In this document: positions 25,151-34,666 of the stretch, in pieces
How the letters are laid out: the number at the start of each line of letters is the position of its first letter
How positions within the stretch are numbered: the first letter of the stretch is position 1
NCBI GenBank assembly: GCA_963711635.1
Contig: CAVQEZ010000011.1
Location: 62,001 to 126,000, forward strand
Length of the DNA: 64,000 bases
Direction of reading: 5' to 3'
DNA from: CADEED01 sp963711635
GTDB taxonomy: Bacteria > Pseudomonadota > Gammaproteobacteria > Steroidobacterales > Steroidobacteraceae
Notes under the pieces: model-generated
What the model was told of the DNA's origin: nothing
Seen by the model: only the letters and a program-made list of their open reading frames with translations
Databases searched by the model: none
Program-made: the position numbers and the translations under genes

Positions 25151-26656
25151 ATGGACAACACCAAGCTGGGAACGAAGGCACTCGACGACATCACGACCGG
25201 CACCAATAACACCGCGATCGGCTTTCACGCCCTGCATCTGAACAGGGACGGGAGCGACAACACGGCCTGCGGCCACCGTGCCCTGCACGAAAACATCAGC
25301 GGAGAGGCGAATACGGCGACCGGGAGCAGTGCGCTGCATTTCAACACCAAGGGACGCTCCAACGTCGCCAACGGCACGGGAGCTTTACAGTTCAACGTCT
25401 CGGGCAGCGACAACACCGCCTGCGGAAGTCACGCGCTGCACAACAATGAGAGCGGCGAGGCCAATACGGCTGCCGGAGCCAACGCCTTGAAGATGAACTC
25501 GACGGGACAGTTCAATGTCGCCTGCGGCACGTCTGCGCTGCACTTCAATACCGTCGGCAACGACAACACGGCGGTCGGTGTCGAGGCGTTGTCCCTGAAT
25601 TCCAAAGGGGAATCCAATACAGCGGTAGGCGCGGAAGCGCTTTTTTCCAACGGCAGTGGAGCCTGGAATACGGCCGTCGGGGCCCGGGCACTCTATGCGA
25701 ACTCGACGGACCAGATTCCTTCGCTTCCATATGTTTTCGATGGAAGTGGCAATACCGCTGCCGGCTTCGAAGCGCTGTTTTCCAATGTCACCGGGCATGG
25801 CAACGTGGCGATCGGGATCAATGCCCTGCGATCCAACACCAGTGCCAGTAACTGCACCGCCGCCGGAAATGGAGCCCTGATCAACAACACGAGCGGCCAG
25901 AGCAATTCAGCGTTCGGCGTGGGCACACTGGAATCCAACACCACGGGCGAAGGCAATACTGCAATGGGCCGGCTGGCCATGGTCCATGTGACCAAGGGTG
26001 GCTACAACACGGCCATCGGTACGCACTCCGGCCCATTTCCCGATTCCGAGAGCAGCACATTCATAGGGAGCGGCGCGACTTCGTCCGCGCACGTCGCAAA
26101 CAGCACCGCCATTGGCAGTTCGGCGCAGGTGACTGCCGACAACCAGGTAAGGATCGGCAACAGTTCCGTGACTTCGATCGGCGGGCAGGTCAGTTACAGC
26201 ACGTTCTCCGATGCCCGCTACAAGAAGAACATCACTCAGAATGTTCCCGGCCTCGCGTTCGTGAACAAGCTTCGCCCGATCACTTACAACGTGGATGTTG
26301 AAGCACTTGAAAGGAAACTCGAGTCTGCGCGCCCGAAGTTGCAGGCCGATCCCGCCCTGGCCGAAGTGTCCGCGGCACCTTCAAAGGAAAAGCAGACTGC
26401 AAAGGATGCCGGTTCCAACATCGTCTACACGGGTTTCGTGGCCCAGGAGGTGGAACAGGCGGCAAAGGAGTCCTGCTTCGTCTTCAGCGGCGTCGATCCG
26501 GCAAAGAACGACGATGACTTTTATGGCTTGCGCTATGCAGAGTTCGTCGTGCCGCTGGTCAGGGCCGTTCAGGAACTCCATGCGGAATGCGGCAGATTGA
26601 AATGCGAAGTGGAAGTATTGAAGAGGCAGGTCGAGAGGAACTCCCCTCGACCCTGA
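25151..26656 (+). CDS. Trimeric head-repeat protein with C-terminal S74 self-cleaving chaperone
   Basis: The protein has 501 residues. The N-terminal ~340 residues are about fourteen repeats of 22-26 residues with the pattern G-x-x-N-T-A-x-G-x-x-A-L-x-x-N, as in the heads of trimeric adhesins and phage tail fibres. The C-terminal domain starts at S353-D-A-R-Y-K358-K-N-I, the Ser-Lys dyad of the peptidase S74 intramolecular chaperone, which cuts itself off after guiding trimer folding. A coiled coil (LHAECGRLKCEVEVLKRQV) ends the protein. No signal peptide is visible, and no other phage genes are nearby. The ATG at 25151 has GGAGAG upstream; a GTG at 25103 is an alternative. Confidence 0.85.
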   Translation: MDNTKLGTKALDDITTGTNNTAIGFHALHLNRDGSDNTACGHRALHENISGEANTATGSSALHFNTKGRSNVANGTGALQFNVSGSDNTACGSHALHNNESGEANTAAGANALKMNSTGQFNVACGTSALHFNTVGNDNTAVGVEALSLNSKGESNTAVGAEALFSNGSGAWNTAVGARALYANSTDQIPSLPYVFDGSGNTAAGFEALFSNVTGHGNVAIGINALRSNTSASNCTAAGNGALINNTSGQSNSAFGVGTLESNTTGEGNTAMGRLAMVHVTKGGYNTAIGTHSGPFPDSESSTFIGSGATSSAHVANSTAIGSSAQVTADNQVRIGNSSVTSIGGQVSYSTFSDARYKKNITQNVPGLAFVNKLRPITYNVDVEALERKLESARPKLQADPALAEVSAAPSKEKQTAKDAGSNIVYTGFVAQEVEQAAKESCFVFSGVDPAKNDDDFYGLRYAEFVVPLVRAVQELHAECGRLKCEVEVLKRQVERNSPRP

Positions 26657-26680
26657 TCTTTCGGCCCTCGAGCTCGGGTG

Positions 26681-28903
26681 TCAGAACTCCTTGACGAACC
26701 GAAGCCCGAACTCACTCGCATCGTTGCTCAGCATGACCAGCACGTAATCACCCGTGTTGAGCCGCGCATTGTCATACCGCTCATCCGTGATGTTCCGGCC
26801 ATAAATCCCGACGGTCCAGTTGCCATCGGCGGGCTGATAACTGATGTCGGCATTGACCAGGTCGCGGCTCTCGATGAACGTGAACCGGGCCGGGTCGTTA
26901 CTCGGCTCGCCGAACATGTCGTCCCGGAATGACCAGTCGGCGCGCAGCGTGATCTCTCCGCTTCCAGCGGGAAACGTCAGCTCGGGACTGAGCGACGCCG
27001 TCAGTTCCGGTGTCAGCGGAGCCACTGCGGCCGGATTCGGATCGTCGACGTCAACGTCGATGTAACCCACGCTCGCGTGCAGACGGAAGTTGTCGGTCGC
27101 GACCCAGGTGGTTTCAAGCTCGGCGCCGCGCGACGTCTGATCGACGACGATACTTTGCGTATTGAAGCCGGCCCCCGTCGTCGTGCTCACCTGGTAGGGC
27201 AGGTCCTTATAGTTCGTGTTGAACAGGGCGATGCTGAGCTGCAGGTTGTCGAAGAACTCTCCTTTCATGCCCACTTCGTAGTTGATCGCCGTGACGTTCT
27301 CGGTGGCCACGAAACAATTGGGGTTGCCGAACAGGCAGAACGGACGCGCCGGGTACTGGCCGGCCTGGTAGCCACTCTGCACGGCACCGTAGAACGTCAT
27401 GCGGTCTGCGAATTTGTACGAGGCCGAGACGTCCCAGGTGGTTTCCGACCCATCGTTGCTATTGGACGCCCCGATCACGCCCACCACGGGCTCCGTGTCC
27501 GCTGATTTGTCGTCCTCCGTCTGCCGGAGGCCGGCCGCGATGCGGAGCTGATCGGTCACCTGGAAGCCGACATTGGCGTAGGCCGCGAGGCTGTCGTACT
27601 TCTGGTGCAGGAAGAAGTCGCCGCTGTTGGGGGCCGGGCACGGCGCAGCGGCCGTGCCGCAGTTGAAGCTCGTATCGTTCTGGAAGTTCTGTCCTTCCTC
27701 TTCGTAATAGAAGAGGCCGAGCACGTAGTCGAAGCGGCCGCTCGTGCCCGTGGCCTGCAATTCCACCGACTGCTGATCGGCAGAGCCGATCTCGGGGAAC
27801 GACAGGAAGTCGTCGTTGAAGCTGTCGTCGTCGAGTCCGCTCTCGTATTCCGAGTGACGGTCGCTGGCGAGGAGCCTGAAATTGAGCGCGTCCGAGACCT
27901 CGTAGTCGACCGTCAGTGAGACGCCGTAAGCCTTGTTCGTCACTTCGATCTGGTCGGCCTGGCCGGTGTTGTTGTCGTAGTGATCGCTCGCCCGGTCGGA
28001 ATTCCGATAGCCGGCGTTGTAGACGGCGCCGTTGGCGGCAGTGCAGGTCGCCGGGGGAGCCGGCGGGTTGGCTCGGCACGCCGCGCCGAGCTCGTCGATC
28101 AGCGTGTAGTAAGGCCGCAGGCCGTTCTCGCCGTCGTTGCCGTCCCCGGTCAGCAGGAATGACAGCTTGTCGGTCGGCTTCCACTGCATCGCGATGCGTC
28201 CGGCAATGTCCTGCATCTCGCCGACTTCCTGGTTCGCATCCTCGATCAGCAGAAAGTCACCGAGCCCGTCGCGGCGCTGGTAGGCCGCGCTGAATGACAT
28301 GGCGAACTCGTCCGAGAGCGGCATGTCCACGTACGCGTCGCCGTTCAGCCGTCCGCGACTGCCGGCGGTCAATGACACTTTTCCGCCCGGCTTGTCGCCC
28401 GGCTTGCGCGTGATGATGTTGATGGCGCCACCGATCGAATTGCGCCCGTACAGCGTGCCTTGCGGGCCACGCAATACTTCGACGCGCTCGATATTGGCGA
28501 GACTCCAGTTCTGGCCGACCTGGCGGCCGAGATAGATGCCATCGACGTACACGCCGACGCCCGGCTCGGTCGTGATCAGGTGATCCTGCAGGCCGATGCC
28601 GCGGATGAACGGATTCTGCGACGACGTGTGGCCCGCCGAGAAGCCGGTGATGTTGAGGTTCGGCACGAACTTGCCGATATCGGTGAGATCGACGATGCCC
28701 TGCCTTTCGATGGTTTCGGGCGTGAACGCGCTGATCGCCACGGGCACGTCATAGATGCTCTGCTCGCGTTTCTGCGCAGTCACGGTGACGGTTTCGAATA
28801 CCGAGTCGTCATCTTCCTGAGCCTGGGCGAGCGCGGCTGGCCCCACACCGAGCGCGCCCAACGGCGCGGCGCACATGATGACCGCAAGATTCCTCTTGTT
28901 CAT
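26681..28903 (-). CDS. TonB-dependent outer-membrane receptor
   Basis: The protein has 740 residues with a signal peptide (MNKRNLAVIMCAAPLGALG ... ALAQ). The start at 28903 is preceded by GGGAGAA. Signature blocks are FETVTVTAQKREQSIYDVP, FIRGIGLQD, VGVYVDGIYLGRQ, ERVEVLRGPQGTLYGRNSIGG, then a barrel ending in FGLRFVKEF. The barrel contains cysteine pairs in extracellular loops (CLFGNPNCF; CGTAAAPC). It belongs to the same broad group as the receptor at 14354 but is clearly divergent. The neighbour downstream is the S74 repeat protein, convergent. Confidence 0.93.
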   Translation of the reverse strand: MNKRNLAVIMCAAPLGALGVGPAALAQAQEDDDSVFETVTVTAQKREQSIYDVPVAISAFTPETIERQGIVDLTDIGKFVPNLNITGFSAGHTSSQNPFIRGIGLQDHLITTEPGVGVYVDGIYLGRQVGQNWSLANIERVEVLRGPQGTLYGRNSIGGAINIITRKPGDKPGGKVSLTAGSRGRLNGDAYVDMPLSDEFAMSFSAAYQRRDGLGDFLLIEDANQEVGEMQDIAGRIAMQWKPTDKLSFLLTGDGNDGENGLRPYYTLIDELGAACRANPPAPPATCTAANGAVYNAGYRNSDRASDHYDNNTGQADQIEVTNKAYGVSLTVDYEVSDALNFRLLASDRHSEYESGLDDDSFNDDFLSFPEIGSADQQSVELQATGTSGRFDYVLGLFYYEEEGQNFQNDTSFNCGTAAAPCPAPNSGDFFLHQKYDSLAAYANVGFQVTDQLRIAAGLRQTEDDKSADTEPVVGVIGASNSNDGSETTWDVSASYKFADRMTFYGAVQSGYQAGQYPARPFCLFGNPNCFVATENVTAINYEVGMKGEFFDNLQLSIALFNTNYKDLPYQVSTTTGAGFNTQSIVVDQTSRGAELETTWVATDNFRLHASVGYIDVDVDDPNPAAVAPLTPELTASLSPELTFPAGSGEITLRADWSFRDDMFGEPSNDPARFTFIESRDLVNADISYQPADGNWTVGIYGRNITDERYDNARLNTGDYVLVMLSNDASEFGLRFVKEF

Positions 28904-29075
28904 TCGATTCTCCCATAAATGATGCCGACGTGAGTGAGCCGCCATTAGCGTGGCAGCTTAATGAATACCGCAGGTTCTGTCCGTGGTGCGGTGCAAGGCG
29001 AGGCCGAGACGGCGGCGCGCCAAAAAAAAGCGGCCCCGCGTAAGCGGGGCCGCATCCAGAGCATCACCAGTCAGG
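28904..29075. other. Intergenic with leftward terminator
   Basis: 172 bases between two leftward genes. The right part holds the terminator of the di-haem gene. The rest presumably holds the receptor promoter. Confidence 0.5.
29022..29053 (-). terminator. Rho-independent terminator of di-haem oxidoreductase gene
   Basis: A perfect 10-bp stem: GCGGCCCCGC (29030-29039), loop GTAA, GCGGGGCCGC (29044-29053). Eight A residues on the plus strand at 29022-29029 give a U-tract on the minus-strand transcript. It begins 23 bases after the stop codon at 29076. Confidence 0.95.
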
Positions 29076-30665
29076 CTACTCGAGCTCGGTCGGATCGTTG
29101 AATATCTCCGGCAGCCGGATGCTGCCGTGGCCACGTTGGGGGAACGTGGGGTTGTTGCGATCGCCCGGATCGAGGTTCGACGCGGTGTCGTCCGGCGGGA
29201 ACAACACCAGCTCGTTGAGGAACGAGAAGATGGCATTCCGCCCGCTCTCGGACAGCTGGGCGAAGCGGTTGCGAGACGCCTGGGCTTCGCCACCGTGCCG
29301 CAGGATCACTTCCTCGAGATTGATACTGCGACCGTCGTGCCCGTATGGCGCTGAACTGCCCACGCCCCACAGCGGTTCGGTGAGGAATTCACGCTGCAGC
29401 GTGGTGTCGTAGTTGCGCTCGTAGAAGTTCGGCCCGAGATCGTGCCGCTTCAGGTCGGAGTAGAAGTTGCGGACCACGAACGAATTGCGGTTCGGGACCT
29501 TGATGGTTGGATGCCCGGACCCGTCATCGTTCTCGCTCACCAGCAGTGACGCCACCGAGAACAGGCGGTTGAAGATGCCGTTCTGCGGATTGAAGTTGGT
29601 CTCCACGTCCGCCACGCGCCGGTCGCGATTGATCACCAGGTTCGGGATGTGACAGGCGGTGCAACCGATCTGCGCCAGCAGGTTCTGCCCGGTCTGCCCG
29701 GTGCTGGTGTGCCGGTACTGGCCCGGCTTGAAGTAGTTGAACAGGTAGAACTCCATGAAGTCGACCAGCGACTGCGGGATCTCGTTGACCACGCCGTCCC
29801 GGTCATTGTCTTCCGCAGGGCTCGACACCAGGCTGCGTTTCACCTGGTCGGTGGCGCCGTTCAGCACCATGCCGGTGGGCGTGACCACGCGCTGTCCCGC
29901 GGCGCCCGCCGCGGTCAGATTGTCCACCGCCTGCAGCCCCATCTCGTCGTTGAACGCGCCGACCACGAACTCGCGGATCGAAGTGGTGTCGCCCTCGGCG
30001 AAGAATGGCCGTACCCGCAGGTCCGTGTTCACACCGCGCACATTGCTGGTGTCCACCGATCCGTCGGGGCGCGCGCGGATGGAACCGTAGCTGATCCCCT
30101 TGCTCGTCAGCGAGCGCGTGACCGACTGGCGACGCTGGCGTGCCTCGTTGATGGCGTTCTGGCGGATGTTGCGCAGATCCGTGGTGATCTCGTCGGCCAG
30201 CATTTCCTGCAGGCCCAGCCCGAAGAGATGCGGTGCATCGCGGCTGTCCGGCCTGGTTACCACGTCGCCACCGAAACCGGCCGAGCCGCGCGGCCGGCCA
30301 TGGCAGCCCGCGCAACTTTCGATCAATCCGGCGCCGATTGCCCTGGCGGTTTCAATATTGCCGATACCGTCCATCGTGCGCGGGCCGAAGCCCTGCACGA
30401 GGGTGAACTTCCTCTGGAACAGCTGCCGTCCGCGGCGTACGGCACGTGCCGGGTCGCGTGCCATGATGAAGGTCGAGGATCCCGGCGTGTTGATATTGCC
30501 GACGCCGGTGCCGATCTGCTGCTCCAGCGATTTGAAGATGCCGGCGTTCTCGGCATTCGGCGTCTGCGTGAGATCGGTGAGTTGCGCGTCGGCGACGTCG
30601 ATACGGCAGAACAGCGCGAGCAGTCCTGCCGACATCCACAGATGCCGTTTACTGATGCTGAACAT
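29076..30665 (-). CDS. Di-haem oxidoreductase (putative peroxidase family)
   Basis: A periplasmic c-type haem protein of 529 residues. The start at 30665 has GAGGGGG four bases upstream and gives MFSISKRHLWMSAGLLALFC, a signal peptide. Haem-binding motifs are C118-A-G-C-H122 and C335-T-A-C-H339. The C-terminal blocks NFYSDLKRHDLGPNF and LWGVGSSAPYGHDGRSINLEEVILRHGGEA are typical of the DHOR (di-haem oxidoreductase) family, related to MauG/CcpA peroxidases and distantly to RoxA rubber oxygenase. The substrate is unknown. A strong terminator follows. It diverges from the Gfo/Idh/MocA gene at 30953. Confidence 0.9.
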   Translation of the reverse strand: MFSISKRHLWMSAGLLALFCRIDVADAQLTDLTQTPNAENAGIFKSLEQQIGTGVGNINTPGSSTFIMARDPARAVRRGRQLFQRKFTLVQGFGPRTMDGIGNIETARAIGAGLIESCAGCHGRPRGSAGFGGDVVTRPDSRDAPHLFGLGLQEMLADEITTDLRNIRQNAINEARQRRQSVTRSLTSKGISYGSIRARPDGSVDTSNVRGVNTDLRVRPFFAEGDTTSIREFVVGAFNDEMGLQAVDNLTAAGAAGQRVVTPTGMVLNGATDQVKRSLVSSPAEDNDRDGVVNEIPQSLVDFMEFYLFNYFKPGQYRHTSTGQTGQNLLAQIGCTACHIPNLVINRDRRVADVETNFNPQNGIFNRLFSVASLLVSENDDGSGHPTIKVPNRNSFVVRNFYSDLKRHDLGPNFYERNYDTTLQREFLTEPLWGVGSSAPYGHDGRSINLEEVILRHGGEAQASRNRFAQLSESGRNAIFSFLNELVLFPPDDTASNLDPGDRNNPTFPQRGHGSIRLPEIFNDPTELE

Positions 30666-30952
30666 GTTACCCCCTCGTGCCACTGCCTTGTGGCGCGGTA
30701 GAAAATCTCCATTGTCTAACTACCGGGCGTGCCCTTCCTGGGCTGCCGCTGCGGTGGACGACAAAGCTACAGGTGCGCCGCGCGAGTACCATAGATCTTC
30801 GGAACTATGAGCTCGCTCGCGTCGCGTGCCGGCGACAATCCACGGAAAAAACACGGCGCGGGGCGCTGAATGCGCGCAGCGTAGAAAATGACCGCTCACG
30901 ATAGTGGTAAGAAACGCAACTACAGAGACCGATTTCCGGAAAGGAGAGTTGT
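30666..30952. other. Divergent intergenic region
   Basis: 287 bases between divergent genes. A short inverted repeat CATAG ... CTATG lies near 30790-30810. No gene or firm promoter was identified. Confidence 0.35.
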
Positions 30953-32105
30953 ATGAATGGCCAAAACGACAAATGCGACAATTCGACGACAGTCGATGCG
31001 GGACGTCGCAAGCTCTTGGAGGTAGTCGGCGCCGGCGCAGTTGTATCCGCGATCCCGGCCGTATTTGCCGCAGAGTCGTCTCGCGCTGAACAAGCAAACC
31101 GATCGGCCACTCCGTTGGGGAATCGTCGGCACCGGTTCGATCGCAAATCACATGGCGCCGATGATAAAGGTGGCCGCACGCGCTGAACTGGCAGCCGTCG
31201 CCAGCCGGAAGATTGAAACTGCAAAGCAGTTCGCGAAGACGCACGGTATTGCTGGCGCGTTCGGTTCGTGGTCGGAGATGTTGTCGTCGAACACCGTCGA
31301 CGCTATCTACGTTGCTACGCCAACCGCCGTCCGGGAAGAAATTTGTATGTTGGCTGCGGCCAACGGCAAGCACGTTCTTGGCGAAAAGCCCTTTGCCAAT
31401 TTGGCTTCGTTGCGTCGCATCACATCAGCCTGTCGCAAAAATGGTGTCGGCTTCATGGATGGCACGCATTTTGTGCATCACCCGAGAACAGAGAAAATCA
31501 AGACCACCATGCGCGAGAAAATCGGCTGGCCGTGGTCGATCGATTCAGTGTTTCAATTCGGTCTGACGGACGCAGACAATATTCGTATGGATCCCAAGCT
31601 CGAGCCTTACGGTGCGATTGGCGATGCCGGTTGGTACAACATGCGAGCGGCCGTGGAGTTCACGACGCCTGGCATCAAAGTAATCGGCCTGGATGCTTAC
31701 GTTCGCCGTGACAGGAAAAGTAAGGCCGTGGTTACCGGCAGCGGAGTCATCGCTTTCAACGATGGATCAACTACCACGTGGAATTGCGGCTTCGATGCAG
31801 GCACTCTGAATATGGACCTGAGGATTTCCGGTACCGGCGGTGAATTCAGTCTTCATGACTTCGTGCAAAGCGAGCGCGATGGATTCGCCGAGTACGACTA
31901 CCGCAAGGGTGAATTCGGTGATAGCGGAACGTTAGAGCGCATAAAGGTTCCCTCCGCGAAACCAGCCGCAGCGTTGATGTTTGAAAAATTTGCAGCCATG
32001 GTCGGCGATTCCAAACTTTTGGAAGCGAGCGTGGCTGCGAGTGAAAAGACTCAAGAGTGGCTGGACGCGGTCTGGACCAAGGCGATACAAAACGAGCGAA
32101 GTTGA
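30953..32105 (+). pseudogene. Tat-exported Gfo/Idh/MocA family oxidoreductase, frameshifted after leader
   Basis: The start ATG at 30953 has AAGGAGA upstream. It gives a twin-arginine leader (GRRKLLEVVGAGAVVSAIPAVF). The frame then shifts by one base between about 31085 and 31105, into the enzyme frame PLRWGIVGTGSIANHMAPMI. Conserved blocks include the NAD-binding GTGS, YVATPTAVREE, GKHVLGEKPFA (EKP) and GDAGWYNMRAA. The layout (Tat signal plus Gfo/Idh/MocA) recalls glucose-fructose oxidoreductase of Zymomonas, which works in the periplasm with tightly bound NADP. Third-position GC is lower than in neighbouring genes. About 383 residues if repaired. Confidence 0.8.
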
Positions 32106-32140
32106 GGGGCTAGAATCGACAGCCCCACAGGAGAGCACGC

Positions 32141-32500
32141 ATGAAACATCTCGCATGGATCGCTGCCGCGCTGCTGAGTCTCAACGCCTACGGCCACCAC
32201 GGTTGGGACTGGGCGGAAGAGGAACAGACCCAGCTCACGGGCACGATCGAATCCGTCTCCATGTCGCCGCCGCATCCCGTGCTCAAGGTGAAGGCCGCTG
32301 ACGGCATCTGGCAGGTGGACCTCGGAAATCCGAATCAGACGGCGCGCTCGGGGTTCACCGGTGAATCCGCGAAGCCCGGCGATCCCATCGTCGTGCTCGG
32401 CAACCGCTCGCTCGAGAAGGACAAGAAGCACATGAAGGCCGTGCGCATCACCGTGCGCGAGCGACAGTTCGACATCTACCCCGAGAGAATAAAGAACTGA
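32141..32500 (+). CDS. Secreted DUF6152-type protein
   Basis: A 119-residue protein with a signal peptide (MKHLAWIAAALLSLNAYG) cut before HHGWDW. The mature part is a small beta-barrel (TQLTGTIESVSMSPPHPVLKV ... IWQVDLGNPNQTARSGF) typical of DUF6152. Ribosome binding site: CAGGAGAG. It is followed after five bases by a membrane protein gene, the usual partner of this family, so the two form an operon. The His-His-x-W start is a possible metal site; this is inference. Confidence 0.8.
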   Translation: MKHLAWIAAALLSLNAYGHHGWDWAEEEQTQLTGTIESVSMSPPHPVLKVKAADGIWQVDLGNPNQTARSGFTGESAKPGDPIVVLGNRSLEKDKKHMKAVRITVRERQFDIYPERIKN

Positions 32501-32505
32501 GCGAC

Positions 32506-32952
32506 GTGCTCGAAGCCATCAGTGGGTGGCCGGGCGCGAGCTGGCTGCAGCAGTCGGCGACCGCCTATCTATTCGTCAATGCCGCCCACATCCTGGGGAT
32601 CGCGGTATTGCTCGGCGCCATTCTGCCGCTGGACCTGCGACTGCTGGGATTCTTCCGCAGATTTCCCATCGAGGTGCTCGGGCCTTTCCTCGTGCGCTGT
32701 GCCGCCGTGGGTTTGAGTCTCGCCGTGCTGATGGGCGCGTGGCTCTTTTCCGTCAAGCCCGACGAGTACCTGGCGAACGCGGCGTTTCGATGGAAGCTCG
32801 TGTTGCTGGGGTTGGCGCTGGTCAACATCGGGCTCCAGCACTGGGGCGCAGGTTTACGGAACATGTCGCCAGCGGTGCGCGTGCGGGCCGGGATCTCGCT
32901 GTGCCTGTGGCTATCCGTGCTCGTCGCGGGACGATGGATCGGGTTTGTTTGA
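32506..32952 (+). CDS. Four-helix membrane protein (DUF6644-like)
   Basis: The protein has 148 residues, starting with GTG at 32506, five bases after the previous stop. Four hydrophobic segments are visible: YLFVNAAHILGIAVLLGAIL, GLSLAVLMGAWLF, LVLLGLALVNIGL and ISLCLWLSVLVAG. The His-bearing first helix and the overall layout match small haem- or quinone-associated membrane proteins annotated as DUF6644/DUF2214-like. It is probably co-transcribed with the DUF6152-type gene. The C-terminal coding sequence is repeated at 40620. Confidence 0.7.
   Translation: MLEAISGWPGASWLQQSATAYLFVNAAHILGIAVLLGAILPLDLRLLGFFRRFPIEVLGPFLVRCAAVGLSLAVLMGAWLFSVKPDEYLANAAFRWKLVLLGLALVNIGLQHWGAGLRNMSPAVRVRAGISLCLWLSVLVAGRWIGFV
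32881..32925 (+). repeat. 45-bp dispersed repeat R2, copy a (inside the membrane protein gene)
   Basis: 41 of 45 bases match 40620-40664. Copy a encodes the last helix (VRAGISLCLWLSVLV) of the membrane protein. Copy b keeps the same reading frame (VRAAISLCRWLSVLV) but lies outside any intact gene. Confidence 0.75.
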
Positions 32953-32959
32953 CGAAACT

Positions 32960-34263
32960 CTATCGCTCTGGCGTGACACGCCAGAGCGTGTTCGACAGAT
33001 CGTCGGCGACGATGAGCGCGCCGCGCGGATCGACGGTGACGCCGACCGGCCGGCCGCAAGGTCTTGCCGTCGGCCTGAAAGCCGGTGACGAAGTCGACCG
33101 GCGATCGCCGGCCGGGCGGCCGTCGCGGAATGGCACGAACACCACTTTGTAGCCGACGGGATCGCCGCGGTTCCAGCTGCCGTGCTCGCCGACGAACACG
33201 CCGTCGGCGAACGCGTCGCCCATCGCCGGCGTCGAGAAGGCGAGGCCGAGCGCCGCCACATGCGAGCCGAGGCGTAGTCGGGCGCGATCGCCGACGGCGA
33301 CCTTTTGCGGGTCGTGCGGCTGGACGCGCGGGTCCACGTTCTGGCCCCAGTAGCTGTACGGCCAGCCGTAGAAGCCGCCTTCGCGGACCGAAGTGAGGTA
33401 GTCGGGCACGAGGTTCGGACCGAGTCTCGTCGCGCTCGTTCACCACCGCCCACAGCTGGCCCGGTCCGGGCTGGAATGGCGAGCGCCGTGGGATTGCGCA
33501 GGCCGGTGGCGTAGGGCTTGTGCGCGCCGGTCTGCGGCGTCCACCTGCCACACCATCGCCCGATCGACCTCGGCCGCCATGCCGCGCTCGGTGATGTTGC
33601 TGTTGGAGCCGATGCCGACGTAGAGGAAGCGGCCGTCGGCGACTGGCGGCCAGCGCCTTGGTCCAGTGATGGTTGATCGCCGACGGCAGGTCGGTGACCT
33701 TGACCGGCGGCGCCGCGGCCTGGGTCTGCCCGTCCCGGTAGTCGAAGCGCACCAGCGCGTCCTGGTTGGCGACGTAGAGGCCGGCTGCCGACCAGCGCGA
33801 GCCCGTACGGCGCATTGAGATCCTTCGCGAAGACCGTGCGTGTCTCGTAGGTGCCGTCGCCGTCGCTCGTCGCGCAGCAGGGTCAGACGGTTGCCGCCCT
33901 TCACGGGGCTGGTGCCCTTCGCCTTGATGAAGCCGGCGATGACGTCCTTCGGTGTCAGCTTCGGCGGCGCCACCGCCCTTGCCTTCGGCAACCAGGATGT
34001 CGCCGTTCGGCAGGACCAGCGTCTGGCGCGGGATCTGCAGATCGGTGGCGATCGGCGGTGATTCGGATAGCCCTGGGGCACGATGGGCCGCTGCGATCAC
34101 CCCACTGCGCCGGGTTCGGCGATCTTCATGCGTGGGCAACAGCTCGCTTCTGCGGCTCGGGAAGCCGCGGCGCGGCTCCCACACTCGGCGGTGGATCGTC
34201 GCGTCCGCCGCACGCGGCGAGCCCCAGGGCCACGGTCAACGCCCATGCGGCATGCGCCTTCAT
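32960..34263 (-). pseudogene. PQQ-dependent sugar dehydrogenase-like lipoprotein, multiple frameshifts
   Basis: The start at 34263 (MKAHAAWALTVALGLAAC) gives a lipoprotein signal. Its ATG overlaps the stop of the DUF2231 gene (ATGA). The protein is a six-bladed propeller of the soluble-glucose/L-sorbosone dehydrogenase type. Pieces in different frames read LVLPNGDILVAEGKGGG, LYVANQDALVRFDYRDG, DGRFLYVGIGSNSNITERGM, LWAVVNERDE, GGFYGWPYSYWGQNVDPRV, GVFVGEHGSWNRGDPVGYKV and DPRGALIVADDLSNTLWRVTP. At least eight single-base indels separate them, yet every blade motif is well kept. That argues for sequence error. Expected role: periplasmic aldose oxidation passing electrons to cytochrome c. Confidence 0.82.
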
Positions 34264-34666
34264 GGCCGGACCTTGGCGCGGTAGTTGGAGAAGCCGATCC
34301 AGATCGCGGTGATCGAGAGGATGACGACCAGGCCCGACAGGACCGCGCCGGCAGGCATGCTCTGCCAGGCATCGCCCGCGTGAACGAGTGCGTTGACGAA
34401 GCCGAGGACAGCGCTGACGACGGTCGCCGCGAGGTAGACCCCGCGTCGTGCGTCGCGATCGTCGCCCAGGCGCACGAAGTCGACGATGGCCCACACGGCC
34501 ACCCCGGCATTCAGGACCAGTCCGCCGATCACCAGCCAGGACGCGAAGTTCTTCCACTGGGTCTCATAGCTGGACGCGTACGCGAGGTCGCCTAGCAAGG
34601 CTCCCAGGTAAAGGGCAGGGCGCCCGCCAGAAAGATCGCATGCACCGGATGGAGGGGTCGCAGCAA
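34260..34666 (-). pseudogene. DUF2231 membrane protein, frameshifted
   Basis: About 135 residues with four membrane helices: LYLGALLGDLAY, ASWLVIGGLVLNAGVAVWAI, GVYLAATVVSAVLGFVNALV and AVLSGLVVILSITAIWIGF. The likely start is TTG at 34666 with AAGGAG eight bases upstream, reading LLRPLHPVHAIFLAGALP, the family opening. One base is missing near 34607 (CCCTTTACC), which puts the rest in another frame. DUF2231 proteins are haem-linked membrane proteins often encoded beside PQQ dehydrogenases and cytochromes, as here. Translational coupling to the next gene is suggested by the ATGA overlap. Confidence 0.78.
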
